From contig CAMNJS010000003.1 of assembly GCA_946541645.1 (NCBI GenBank), positions 1 to 56,502 of the forward strand: a stretch of 56,502 nt of DNA, in the 5' to 3' direction. Source of the DNA: an uncultured Bacillota bacterium (GTDB lineage Bacteria; Bacillota_I; Bacilli_A; RF39; UBA660). The notes under the pieces were generated by a model, which made no database searches, was not told the DNA's origin, and was given only the letters and a program-made list of their open reading frames with translations. Shown piece by piece: positions 10,435 to 18,543 of this stretch; the stretch's first letter is position 1, and each line of letters starts with the position of its first letter. The translations under genes and the position numbers were made by a program.

Positions 10435-11891
10435 TATTTAGCCCCCTTTGCTACTTGTCCTTTATAGTTCATAACACTTTCAAGCGCATAAGCAATATTA
10501 AGAACATTTACATCGTCATAACATTTGCCAGTAATATTAACCCCAACTGGTAAATCATTTATAAATCCATTAGGAATGGTAATTGAAGGAAAACCTCCAA
10601 AATTACCAATCTGTAAATGTTCTTCTAAAATAGCCGTATTTTGATCAAGAATATCCTTAGAACCTTCAAGTTTTTTAGCAGGCCCAGTTCCAACAGGAAG
10701 AATAACTGCATCATATTTTTCATATAATTTGTTCCACGTATCAACAAGTAGTCTTCTAACTCTTTGAGCATTATGGAAATACCTATCTTTGTTTTGAGCT
10801 TGTAATACATATGAACCAATTACAAACCTTCTTTTAATTAAAGGTGAAAAACCTTTAGTCCTATAATTTTTAAGTGATTCATCCCACTTTTCGCCTTCAG
10901 CTCTAGGTCCAAAAATAAATCCAGTTAAATTAGACATATTACTTGTCGCTTCCGCACAAGAAATGACAACATATACTGATGGAAGAGCATTTAAAAGTTT
11001 TTGACTAACACTCTCTTCGGTAACCTCCATGCCAAGCTTCCTGCACTTTTCTATAGTATCCATAAAATTAGCTAAATGCATTTTTAACTCTTCATCAGCA
11101 TTAGGATAATTATTAATATCACATATTTCTTTTATATAACATAGTTTCTTTCCGCCTACATTACCATCAATAGACGAATATAAATTAATATCAGATGAAT
11201 CCCAGCTCGTCATATCATATTTATCTATGCCCTTCATACCATCGACAACTATAGCTGCATCTTTAACACTTCTAGTAAGCGCACCGCAGTGATCAAGCGA
11301 TGACGCAAAAGGAAATAAACCATATCTAGAAATCATTCCATAAGTAGGCTTATAACCTACAATACCACAGTAAGCTGCCGGCTTTCTAATAGAGTCACCT
11401 GTATCAGACCCAGTCGCATAAGGATAAACACCAGAAGCAACTGCCGCTGCAGAACCAGCAGAAGAACCAGCACACATTCTAGTATGATCCCAAGGATTAG
11501 TTACTATCCCAGTATGACAAGTTGTCCCAGTTCCACCCATACCAAACTCATCTAAAGCCGTTTTATTAACAGCGACAGCTCCTTTTTTAGTTAAATTTTC
11601 AATAGCTGTTGCTGTAAAAAATGGAACATAATCTTTTAAAGTATTAGATGATCCCGTAGATAAAATGCCTTTAGTACTATAATTATCTTTAATACCATAA
11701 GGTATGCCAGATAAAAATTCATCAGTAACTGGTGTCTCTTTAGCATCATCTATAATAGTTACAAAGGCATTACACTTATCCTGCACTTCATGTGATTTTT
11801 CTAAAGCTTCTTTTATAAGCTCACTACTTGTAACTTTTCCTTTAACTAAAGCTTCGTGAATTTCCTCAATACTCTTATCCATGTATGCCAT
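10434..11891 (-). CDS. gatA: Asp-tRNA(Asn)/Glu-tRNA(Gln) amidotransferase subunit A
   Basis: amidase signature GSSAGSAAAVASGVYPYATGSDTGDSIRKPA; start chosen at ATG directly after gatC stop (MAYMDKSIEE). Confidence 0.97.
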   Translation of the reverse strand: MAYMDKSIEEIHEALVKGKVTSSELIKEALEKSHEVQDKCNAFVTIIDDAKETPVTDEFLSGIPYGIKDNYSTKGILSTGSSNTLKDYVPFFTATAIENLTKKGAVAVNKTALDEFGMGGTGTTCHTGIVTNPWDHTRMCAGSSAGSAAAVASGVYPYATGSDTGDSIRKPAAYCGIVGYKPTYGMISRYGLFPFASSLDHCGALTRSVKDAAIVVDGMKGIDKYDMTSWDSSDINLYSSIDGNVGGKKLCYIKEICDINNYPNADEELKMHLANFMDTIEKCRKLGMEVTEESVSQKLLNALPSVYVVISCAEATSNMSNLTGFIFGPRAEGEKWDESLKNYRTKGFSPLIKRRFVIGSYVLQAQNKDRYFHNAQRVRRLLVDTWNKLYEKYDAVILPVGTGPAKKLEGSKDILDQNTAILEEHLQIGNFGGFPSITIPNGFINDLPVGVNITGKCYDDVNVLNIAYALESVMNYKGQVAKGAK

Positions 11892-11892
11892 T

Positions 11893-12189
11893 TTAGCCCA
11901 CCACCCTTGGTACTTCAATTTCATCGCCAGCTACTCTATCACAATTAGCTAAAAGTTCCTCAACTTTAATAGATTCTTCTGGCTCATCTTCTCTAAGCTC
12001 ATACTCAAAATCATCTAAAGTATGAGTCATTGGAATAACTTTTTCAATATCAGGAATTTCATTGATAATATCTATATTTCTATCAATTATTTCAAATTCA
12101 TCCAAAACCATTTGATTTTCTTCATCAGTTAAACCAATTAATAATTTATCAGCGTAATCATCAACCATTTCTTTAGTAAATTTTTCCAT
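11893..12189 (-). CDS. gatC: Asp-tRNA(Asn)/Glu-tRNA(Gln) amidotransferase subunit C
   Basis: 98 aa, position upstream of gatA, GatC-like LREDEPEESI region. Confidence 0.93.
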   Translation of the reverse strand: MEKFTKEMVDDYADKLLIGLTDEENQMVLDEFEIIDRNIDIINEIPDIEKVIPMTHTLDDFEYELREDEPEESIKVEELLANCDRVAGDEIEVPRVVG

Positions 12190-12223
12190 TATATTACCTC
12201 CATTTTTATATATAAAAAAAAGA

Positions 12224-12299
12224 TGGCGCCCAATGTAGGACTCGAACCTACGACCTAACGGTTAACAGCCGTGCGCTCTACCGACTGAGCTAATTGGGC
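12224..12299 (-). tRNA. tRNA-Asn(GUU), acceptor variant A
   Basis: GCCCAAT...CTGTTAA loop...ATTGGGCGCCA, 76 nt. Confidence 0.96.
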
Positions 12300-12307
12300 A
12301 AAATAAG

Positions 12308-12383
12308 TGGCGCCTGATGTAGGGCTCGAACCTACGACCTAACGGTTAACAGCCGTGCGCTCTACCGACTGAGCTAATCAGGC
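12308..12383 (-). tRNA. tRNA-Asn(GUU), acceptor variant B
   Basis: GCCTGAT...CTGTTAA loop...ATCAGGCGCCA. Confidence 0.96.
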
Positions 12384-12393
12384 AAAAATAAAG

Positions 12394-12469
12394 TGGCGCC
12401 CAATGTAGGACTCGAACCTACGACCTAACGGTTAACAGCCGTGCGCTCTACCGACTGAGCTAATTGGGC
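12394..12469 (-). tRNA. tRNA-Asn(GUU), variant A (second copy)
   Basis: identical to 12224..12299. Confidence 0.96.
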
Positions 12470-12477
12470 AAAATAAG

Positions 12478-12553
12478 TGGCGCCTGATGTAGGGCTCGAA
12501 CCTACGACCTAACGGTTAACAGCCGTGCGCTCTACCGACTGAGCTAATCAGGC
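12478..12553 (-). tRNA. tRNA-Asn(GUU), variant B (second copy)
   Basis: identical to 12308..12383. Confidence 0.96.
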
Positions 12554-12563
12554 ATTTAAACAA

Positions 12564-12832
12564 AAAACAGTTACCATCCCTAAGGACGAATAACTGTAAT
12601 TCGCGGTACCACCTTATTTATCACATCAAGTGATCACTCTATAGTTCCATCTTTAAAGAAACTTATAATATGGTAACGGATTACAGCCGACTTACTTTAC
12701 TAAATTTCAAATAAGTAACTCCGTGGTGTTATTCATATAACTCTTACTACTAGTTCCCACCATCCTAGCTCTCTATAAGTAGTATTTTATATTACTTCTC
12801 CACTTCATAGTCTATATAAGATAATAATTAAC
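12564..12832 (-). promoter_or_regulatory. T-box leader (likely tRNA-Asn responsive) with terminator
   Basis: minus strand: AGAGAGC GA-motif, stem I base AAGTAA/TTACTT, GAATAACACC specifier region containing AAC (Asn), T-box GGTGGTACCGCG, terminator ACAGTTA...TAACTGTTTTTTG. Confidence 0.92.
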
Positions 12833-12837
12833 AAAAT

Positions 12838-12913
12838 TGGTGACCTGTACGGGATTTGAACCCATGAATGCGTGCGTGAAAGGCACGTGTGTTAACCGCT
12901 TCACCAACAGGCC
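12838..12913 (-). tRNA. tRNA-Glu(UUC)
   Basis: GGCCTGT...CTTTCAC loop...ACAGGTCACCA. Confidence 0.95.
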
Positions 12914-12922
12914 AAAAACAAA

Positions 12923-12999
<77 letters not shown>

Positions 13000-13171
13000 A
13001 AATGACATTTGACTTTTTAAGTATACCCTATTTTATGAATTTTGACAAGCATTTTTTACAAAAAAAATAAATTTAACATTCTTTTTATATATTATAGTCA
13101 CTTTTTATAATAAATATTTGCAATTTACTATTCCTTTTTTTCCATTTTCGTGATATACTTTATAAGTAGTT

Positions 13172-13247
13172 GACTCCTTAGCTCAGTTGGTAGAGCAACT
13201 GACTCTTAATCAGTGGGTCTAGGGTTCGAATCCCTAAGGGGTCACCA
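13172..13247 (+). tRNA. tRNA-Lys(CUU)
   Basis: GACTCCT...CTCTTAA loop...AGGGGTCACCA. Confidence 0.95.
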
Positions 13248-13258
13248 GTATACAAATA

Positions 13259-13283
13259 ACGACTTGTAAAATAGTCGTTTTTA
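13259..13283 (+). terminator. intrinsic terminator after tRNA-Lys
   Basis: AACGACT-tgtaaaat-AGTCGTTTTTA. Confidence 0.65.
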
Positions 13284-13287
13284 TATT

Positions 13288-13480
13288 ATTCATATATAAA
13301 CGAAAGAAACTTCGTAAAATATTAAAGAAACACTTAATATGCGATGTGGAGTGTTACCCATTTTTGGTATACCTAATTCATTGCTGAGTTAGGTGCTTCT
13401 TTTATTTTAGTATTACAAAAAGTAATACTATAAGTAAAAGAAAAAAACTTATTACGAAATCATAATAAGCTTTTCTTTTT
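13288..13480. other. unexplained multi-hairpin intergenic block
   Basis: successive hairpins ACGAA-agaaac-TTCGT, ATATTAA-agaaacac-TTAATAT, CCTAATTCA-ttgc-TGAGTTAGG, AGTATTAC-aaaaa-GTAATACT, and an ACTTATTA/TAATAAG hairpin with flanking T-run. Confidence 0.5.
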
Positions 13481-13614
13481 ACATAAGTTCAAATTCTATA
13501 CCAATAAATTCATAATCCTTAACATTATCTTTTCCAAATATATCATTAAATTTTATTACCGCTTTTCATAGCTTCATAAACATCATCATATATTATATAC
13601 TTAAAATTTTTCAT
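13479..13614 (-). pseudogene. small ORF interrupted by a frameshift
   Basis: MKNFKYIIYDDVYEAMK then, after a one-base shift at an AAAA run, VIKFNDIFGKDNVKDYEFIGIEFELM*. Confidence 0.4.
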
Positions 13615-13648
13615 ACATACTCCAAATAAAAAGCTAACAAAAGTTAGC

Positions 13649-13921
13649 TTACCTAGTTACACTAATTCCACTTTGGTTAGTCTTCACTATTTTTTGATAA
13701 AAATCACGTTCTAAAGCTTTAAATTTTTCAGTATCATAACTAACATTATATTCTTCCAAATCAGGAAGTAATTTTTCGCCAAATATATAATTATATTCCT
13801 CGACACTAGGATACATTTGACTAACCATATACTGCATCTCCGGTAGTAAAGAGCTATGCCCTTCAGCACCTTGTTTCTTAACGTAATTTTCGTTTGCTTT
13901 ATCTAAGAGTTCCATCGCCAT
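13649..13921 (-). CDS. hypothetical protein
   Basis: ORF; start chosen at ATG next to the upstream gene's stop (TAGTATGG), implying translational coupling. Confidence 0.6.
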   Translation of the reverse strand: MAMELLDKANENYVKKQGAEGHSSLLPEMQYMVSQMYPSVEEYNYIFGEKLLPDLEEYNVSYDTEKFKALERDFYQKIVKTNQSGISVTR

Positions 13922-13922
13922 A

Positions 13923-14468
13923 CTACTTTGCCTCCGCTTCAATCATCGCTTTTAATACTTTTTCAGAATCATTTCCAAAATAAGCCTCATACAAAACATC
14001 TTCTCCAATTGCCTTACTAATTAAATTAACTATAACCATTTCATCAGTAAAGAAATTGTTTTCCACATCACCTACTAAATTATTAGTAAGTATTTCTGTA
14101 TAACCTTCATTCAAAGCAACTAGCGTCCCCTCTGAATTATTAAAACCATAATAATTATCTTTAGCAGTAATTATCCCAAGAAGTGCATGCATAAGCCAAT
14201 GCTTAGCATCACATTCTTCAAATCTAGGAGCATTAATAACAATCTCATTATTAAATGGTTTGTATTCACATGGAAGCTTAGCCAAATACATACTTTCCCT
14301 TTTTATTTTTAAGGTTTTAAGTCTATCCTTCAAAGTCTCTAAACTAACGTCCTTAAACGTACCATTAAAAATCATTATTAATTCCAAAAGGTTTTCTTTA
14401 ACACCATCCGTAATACTTTGATTACCGTCAAGTATGACTTTGATTTCTTCAAGCATAATCTTAATCAC
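13923..14468 (-). CDS. hypothetical zincin-like protein with degenerate HExxH (HWLMH)
   Basis: 181 aa; INAPRFEECDAKHWLMHALLGI...ALNEGYTEILTNN resembles a zinc-protease fold with the catalytic Glu replaced. Confidence 0.55.
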   Translation of the reverse strand: MIKIMLEEIKVILDGNQSITDGVKENLLELIMIFNGTFKDVSLETLKDRLKTLKIKRESMYLAKLPCEYKPFNNEIVINAPRFEECDAKHWLMHALLGIITAKDNYYGFNNSEGTLVALNEGYTEILTNNLVGDVENNFFTDEMVIVNLISKAIGEDVLYEAYFGNDSEKVLKAMIEAEAK

Positions 14469-14733
14469 CTAAAAAGATTATAGCACAACAACTACCTTTT
14501 GTATACGATTTTATCGATTTTTTTTGACATTTATTAGACACTTTCGTTTACTATATATTTACTTTACCCTTAAAAATCAAAGCTTTTTCCACAACACAAA
14601 TGTGGAAAAATAATTTCGTTTTTTAAAGAATAATTTTTTGAAAACATTCATACCAATAACTTTTTTAAACAATAAATTCCTTATTTAATTTACTTATAAC
14701 CATATATTTGATAAAATATTATTGGTGATTTAA

Positions 14734-15951
14734 ATGAAAAAATTTTTGCCAGTAATACTAGGCACCGATGCCAACGCATATGGACTTGCAAGATCATTCC
14801 ACGAAAAATACGGTATTAAATCATTAGCAGTCGGCAAAGCCCAACTAATTGAAACCAAAAATAGTAAAATTATTGACGTCATTATTTGCAAAAATCTCTC
14901 AGAAGAAAATACTTTTAAAGAAGTAATGACTAATATTGGAAAAGAATATAAAAACAAATACAAAAAATTAATACTATTATCGTGTGCCGAATGGTACACA
15001 AATCTAATTGTCAATAATAAAGATTTACTAGAAAAATATTTTATTGTACCTTTTTCAAACAAAGAACTTAAAGATAAATTAGAAAACAAAGAATCTTTCT
15101 ATCAAATTTGTGAAAAATATAATTTAGATTATCCCAAAACATACATAGTGACATACAAAAATTATAAAAATATAAATTTACCATTTTCCTTCCCCGTAGC
15201 CGTAAAGCCAGCAAGCAGTACTGAGTATTCTAAAGTAGACTTTAAAGGAAAAGAAAAAAGCTATAAAGCTAAAAATCAAGAAGAGCTAGAAAAAATAATA
15301 ACTAACATATATAGTTCTAATTATCGTTCAAACATTATTGTTCAAGACTTTATTCCAGGAAATGATGATACCATGTGGGTTATGAACTGTTACTCGAATA
15401 AAAACGGAAAAGTTAAAATGATGTGTTTAGGCCACTGCATATTAGAAGAACACACACCTTATGGTATAGGAAATTATAAAGCTCTAATATCAGACGGAAA
15501 CGAAAAACTATACAAACAAATTAAAAAATTTTTAGAAGATATAAAATATGTCGGATATTCAAACTTTGATTTTAAATATGACTATAGAGATAATAAATTT
15601 AAATTATTTGAAATAAACATACGCCAAGGAAGAAGCAGTTTTTTTACAACTGCCGCCGGATGTAATCTTGCAAAATACGTTGTTGAAGACTATATCTTAA
15701 ATGAAGAAAAAGAAACTGTATATAACTATAACAAATATTTATGGTTATATACTCCTAAAAATCTATTAAAAAAATATGTATATAACAAAGATGCATTAAA
15801 TGAAGCATTAAAATTAATTAAAGAAAAAAAATATACGTATACCCTAAAATATTCTAAAGATTTTAGCCTATACAGATGGTTTTGGGCGAACAGAATATAT
15901 ATGAAAGATTATAAACTATTTAAATTATACCCACCAAAGGACAGTGATTAA
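14734..15951 (+). CDS. ATP-grasp ligase, probable D-aspartate ligase (peptidoglycan cross-bridge)
   Basis: ATP-grasp features (FPVAVKPASS, IIVQDFIPGNDDTMWVMNCY, LFEINIRQGRSSF) and adjacency to aspartate racemase. Confidence 0.75.
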   Translation: MKKFLPVILGTDANAYGLARSFHEKYGIKSLAVGKAQLIETKNSKIIDVIICKNLSEENTFKEVMTNIGKEYKNKYKKLILLSCAEWYTNLIVNNKDLLEKYFIVPFSNKELKDKLENKESFYQICEKYNLDYPKTYIVTYKNYKNINLPFSFPVAVKPASSTEYSKVDFKGKEKSYKAKNQEELEKIITNIYSSNYRSNIIVQDFIPGNDDTMWVMNCYSNKNGKVKMMCLGHCILEEHTPYGIGNYKALISDGNEKLYKQIKKFLEDIKYVGYSNFDFKYDYRDNKFKLFEINIRQGRSSFFTTAAGCNLAKYVVEDYILNEEKETVYNYNKYLWLYTPKNLLKKYVYNKDALNEALKLIKEKKYTYTLKYSKDFSLYRWFWANRIYMKDYKLFKLYPPKDSD

Positions 15952-16623
15952 ATGAAATACGATTTAGGAATTGTAGGAGGCTTGGGCCCTCTAGCTAGTA
16001 GTTATTTATATGAAATGATCACAAAAAAAACAAAAGCAAGTAAAGATCAAGATCATTTAAATATTGCTCTTTTAAGTTATGCAAAAACGCCGGACAGAAC
16101 AGCATACATTTTAGATAAAACTAACGAAAGCCCATACCCCTACTTACTCGAAAACTGTAAAATTCTAGAAAAATTAGGCGTTAAAATAATCTCAATACCA
16201 TGTAATACATCATGCTACTTTCATGATAAATTGCAAAAAGAAATAAATGTACCAATAAATAACATTATTAAAAATACCGTTAAACATCTTAAAAATAAAG
16301 GCTATAAAAAAGTGGCTATCTTAGCTACTACCGGAACAATTAAATCTAATCTTTATCAAACTGAACTTATAAAAGAAAATATTGAATATTGTCTTCCTGA
16401 CCAAGACAAAGTAATGAAATTAATTTATGAATATGTTAAAAGTGGTAAAGAAGTAGAACCTAATATGATTGAAAATATTGTCAAAGATACGAGTGCCGAT
16501 GCCTACATTTTAGGATGCACTGAACTTTCTGTATTAAAAGGAAAACTAAAATTAGCTGATAATTTCATAGACCCATTAGAAATTGAAACAGAAAATATCT
16601 TAAGATTTTTAAATAAACTATAG
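15952..16623 (+). CDS. racD: aspartate/glutamate racemase family protein
   Basis: GIVGGLGPLASSYLYEMI, IPCNTSCYF, LGCTELSVL catalytic Cys motifs. Confidence 0.88.
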   Translation: MKYDLGIVGGLGPLASSYLYEMITKKTKASKDQDHLNIALLSYAKTPDRTAYILDKTNESPYPYLLENCKILEKLGVKIISIPCNTSCYFHDKLQKEINVPINNIIKNTVKHLKNKGYKKVAILATTGTIKSNLYQTELIKENIEYCLPDQDKVMKLIYEYVKSGKEVEPNMIENIVKDTSADAYILGCTELSVLKGKLKLADNFIDPLEIETENILRFLNKL

Positions 16624-16681
16624 AAAGGAATCAATTAACAAGAAATTAAATATTTCTATAAAATTGATTATATGTGATACT

Positions 16682-18520
16682 ATGTGTGGATTTTGTGGAT
16701 ACATAAACAAAAAAGATAAAGATGAAATAAAAAAAATGAATGACGCTATCATTCATAGAGGACCCGATGACGAATCATATTACAAAGACGAAAATATAGC
16801 TATGGGTTTTAGAAGACTTTCAATTATTGACCTAGAAGGCGGAAGGCAACCTATGACTAACGAAGATGACTCTATGATAATCACCTATAACGGAGAAATA
16901 TATAATTTTAAAGAATTAAAGGAAGACCTAATAAAAAAAGGGCATACTTTTAAAACCAATACTGACACTGAAGTAATATTACACGGTTATGAACAATACC
17001 AAGAAAAAATATTAGATAAATTAAGAGGCATGTTTGCCTTTGTAATTTGGGATAAAAAAAATGAAATACTATTTGGAGCCCGTGACCACTTCGGTCAAAA
17101 ACCTTTCTACTATGCAAACATGAAAGGAACATTTATGTACGCTTCAGAAATAAAAAGTCTTTTATATCATAGTGATTTTTCAAAAAAAGTAAATGAAAAA
17201 GCCTTAAAACCATACTTAACTTTTCAAACATCAGTACTGGATGAAACATTTTTTAAAGGCGTTTATAAATTAAGACCTGGTCACTATTTTAAATATGATC
17301 ATAAAATAAATAAAATGCAAATAGAAAAATACTATGATACTAATTTTAAACCAATGGTCCAAGACTTCGATAAATTAGTTGATCAAATAGATGAAACCAT
17401 TACAAAATCAATCGACTATCACATTATAAGCGATGTCCCAGTTGGAGCCTACCTTTCAGGTGGTATAGATTCATCATATGTTGTTAGTTATCTAAAACCA
17501 GACAAAACATTTTCAGTGGGTTTTGACTATAAAGACTTTAATGAAGTCCCAATGGCCAAAGATTTATCAGATATACTTGGAATACAAAATAAAAATGAAT
17601 TAATAAATGCTGATGACTTTTTTGAAAGTATTGATAAAGTCCAGTATTATGCCGATGAACCAACAGCTAACTTATCAGCCGTTCCTTTATACTTTTTATC
17701 AAAATTAGCCGCAAAAGATGTTAAAGTTGTTCTATCAGGTGAAGGTGCTGATGAACTATTTGGCGGATATACTTCATATGATGAAGATAAAACTTTAAAA
17801 AAATACCGCAAATTACCTTTCTTTATAAGAAAATTTATAAAAAACATTGTATCCCCTCTTCCAAGCTTTCACGGCAAAAATTTTTTAACAAAAGGCGGAT
17901 CAAAAATCGAAGACTATTATGTTGGAAATGCATTCATTTTTGATAATAAAGAAGCTAATAATATATTATCACCAACTTATCAAAATGATATAACATACCA
18001 AGATATAACAAAACCATACTTTGATAAAGTAAAAGGAAGAGACGACGTTACTAAAATGCAATATTTAGATATGTATTTTTGGCTTCCTAATGATATACTT
18101 TTAAAAGCTGATAAAATGAGCATGGCAAACTCTTTAGAGCTTAGGGTGCCAATATTAGATAAAGAAGTATTTAAACTAGCTAAAACAATTCCTACAGAAT
18201 ATAAAATATCACATAATACGACAAAATACGCTTTAAGAAAAGCCGCTTCAAGAAGAATTCCAGAAGCATGGTATAAAAGAAGAAAAAAAGGATTCCCTGT
18301 ACCAATTATAAAATGGTTTAGAGAAGAAAAATATTATAATATTGTAAAAGAAATATTTGAAGAAGATTTTACTAAAGAATTTTTTGATCAAAAAAAACTT
18401 TTAAAAATGTTAGATGAACACTACAAATCTAAAAAGAATAATTGTAGAAAATTATGGACAGTATTTGTATTTCTCATCTGGTATAAAAAATTCTTTATAG
18501 ATATTAAACCTGAAGCTTAA
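16682..18520 (+). CDS. asnB: asparagine synthase (glutamine-hydrolysing), AsnB/AsnH type
   Basis: MCGFCGYIN N-terminal nucleophile Cys, RGPDDESYY, YLSGGIDSSYV; start set at the MCGF Met rather than the ORF start. Confidence 0.93.
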   Translation: MCGFCGYINKKDKDEIKKMNDAIIHRGPDDESYYKDENIAMGFRRLSIIDLEGGRQPMTNEDDSMIITYNGEIYNFKELKEDLIKKGHTFKTNTDTEVILHGYEQYQEKILDKLRGMFAFVIWDKKNEILFGARDHFGQKPFYYANMKGTFMYASEIKSLLYHSDFSKKVNEKALKPYLTFQTSVLDETFFKGVYKLRPGHYFKYDHKINKMQIEKYYDTNFKPMVQDFDKLVDQIDETITKSIDYHIISDVPVGAYLSGGIDSSYVVSYLKPDKTFSVGFDYKDFNEVPMAKDLSDILGIQNKNELINADDFFESIDKVQYYADEPTANLSAVPLYFLSKLAAKDVKVVLSGEGADELFGGYTSYDEDKTLKKYRKLPFFIRKFIKNIVSPLPSFHGKNFLTKGGSKIEDYYVGNAFIFDNKEANNILSPTYQNDITYQDITKPYFDKVKGRDDVTKMQYLDMYFWLPNDILLKADKMSMANSLELRVPILDKEVFKLAKTIPTEYKISHNTTKYALRKAASRRIPEAWYKRRKKGFPVPIIKWFREEKYYNIVKEIFEEDFTKEFFDQKKLLKMLDEHYKSKKNNCRKLWTVFVFLIWYKKFFIDIKPEA

Positions 18521-18535
18521 AAACTTCAGGTTTTT
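18506..18535 (+). terminator. intrinsic terminator of the racemase/asnB operon
   Basis: AAACCTGAAG-cttaaaaa-CTTCAGGTTTTT. Confidence 0.8.
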
Positions 18536-18543
18536 ATTAAAAA

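Larger units (their letters stand above)
12224..12553. repeat. 170-bp tandem duplication of a two-tRNA-Asn unit (A-B-A-B)
   Basis: tRNA starts at 12224/12394 and 12308/12478 are each exactly 170 bp apart and appear identical. Confidence 0.9.

Noticed and set aside
10625-10819. second minus-strand frame ORF inside gatA
   Set aside because: Overlaps the conserved gatA reading frame; spurious.
12224-12553. Regularly spaced repeats that could suggest a CRISPR-like array
   Set aside because: Each repeat folds as a complete tRNA-Asn with CCA; spacing is tRNA plus short linker, with no spacers.
14586-14613. TTTTTCCACA...TGTGGAAAAA inverted repeat
   Set aside because: Probably just a terminator or chance palindrome in the intergenic region; too little to propose an operator.
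14730-15089. minus-strand ORF antisense to the ATP-grasp ligase
   Set aside because: Lies within a strongly supported CDS; composition typical of antisense translation of AT-rich coding DNA.
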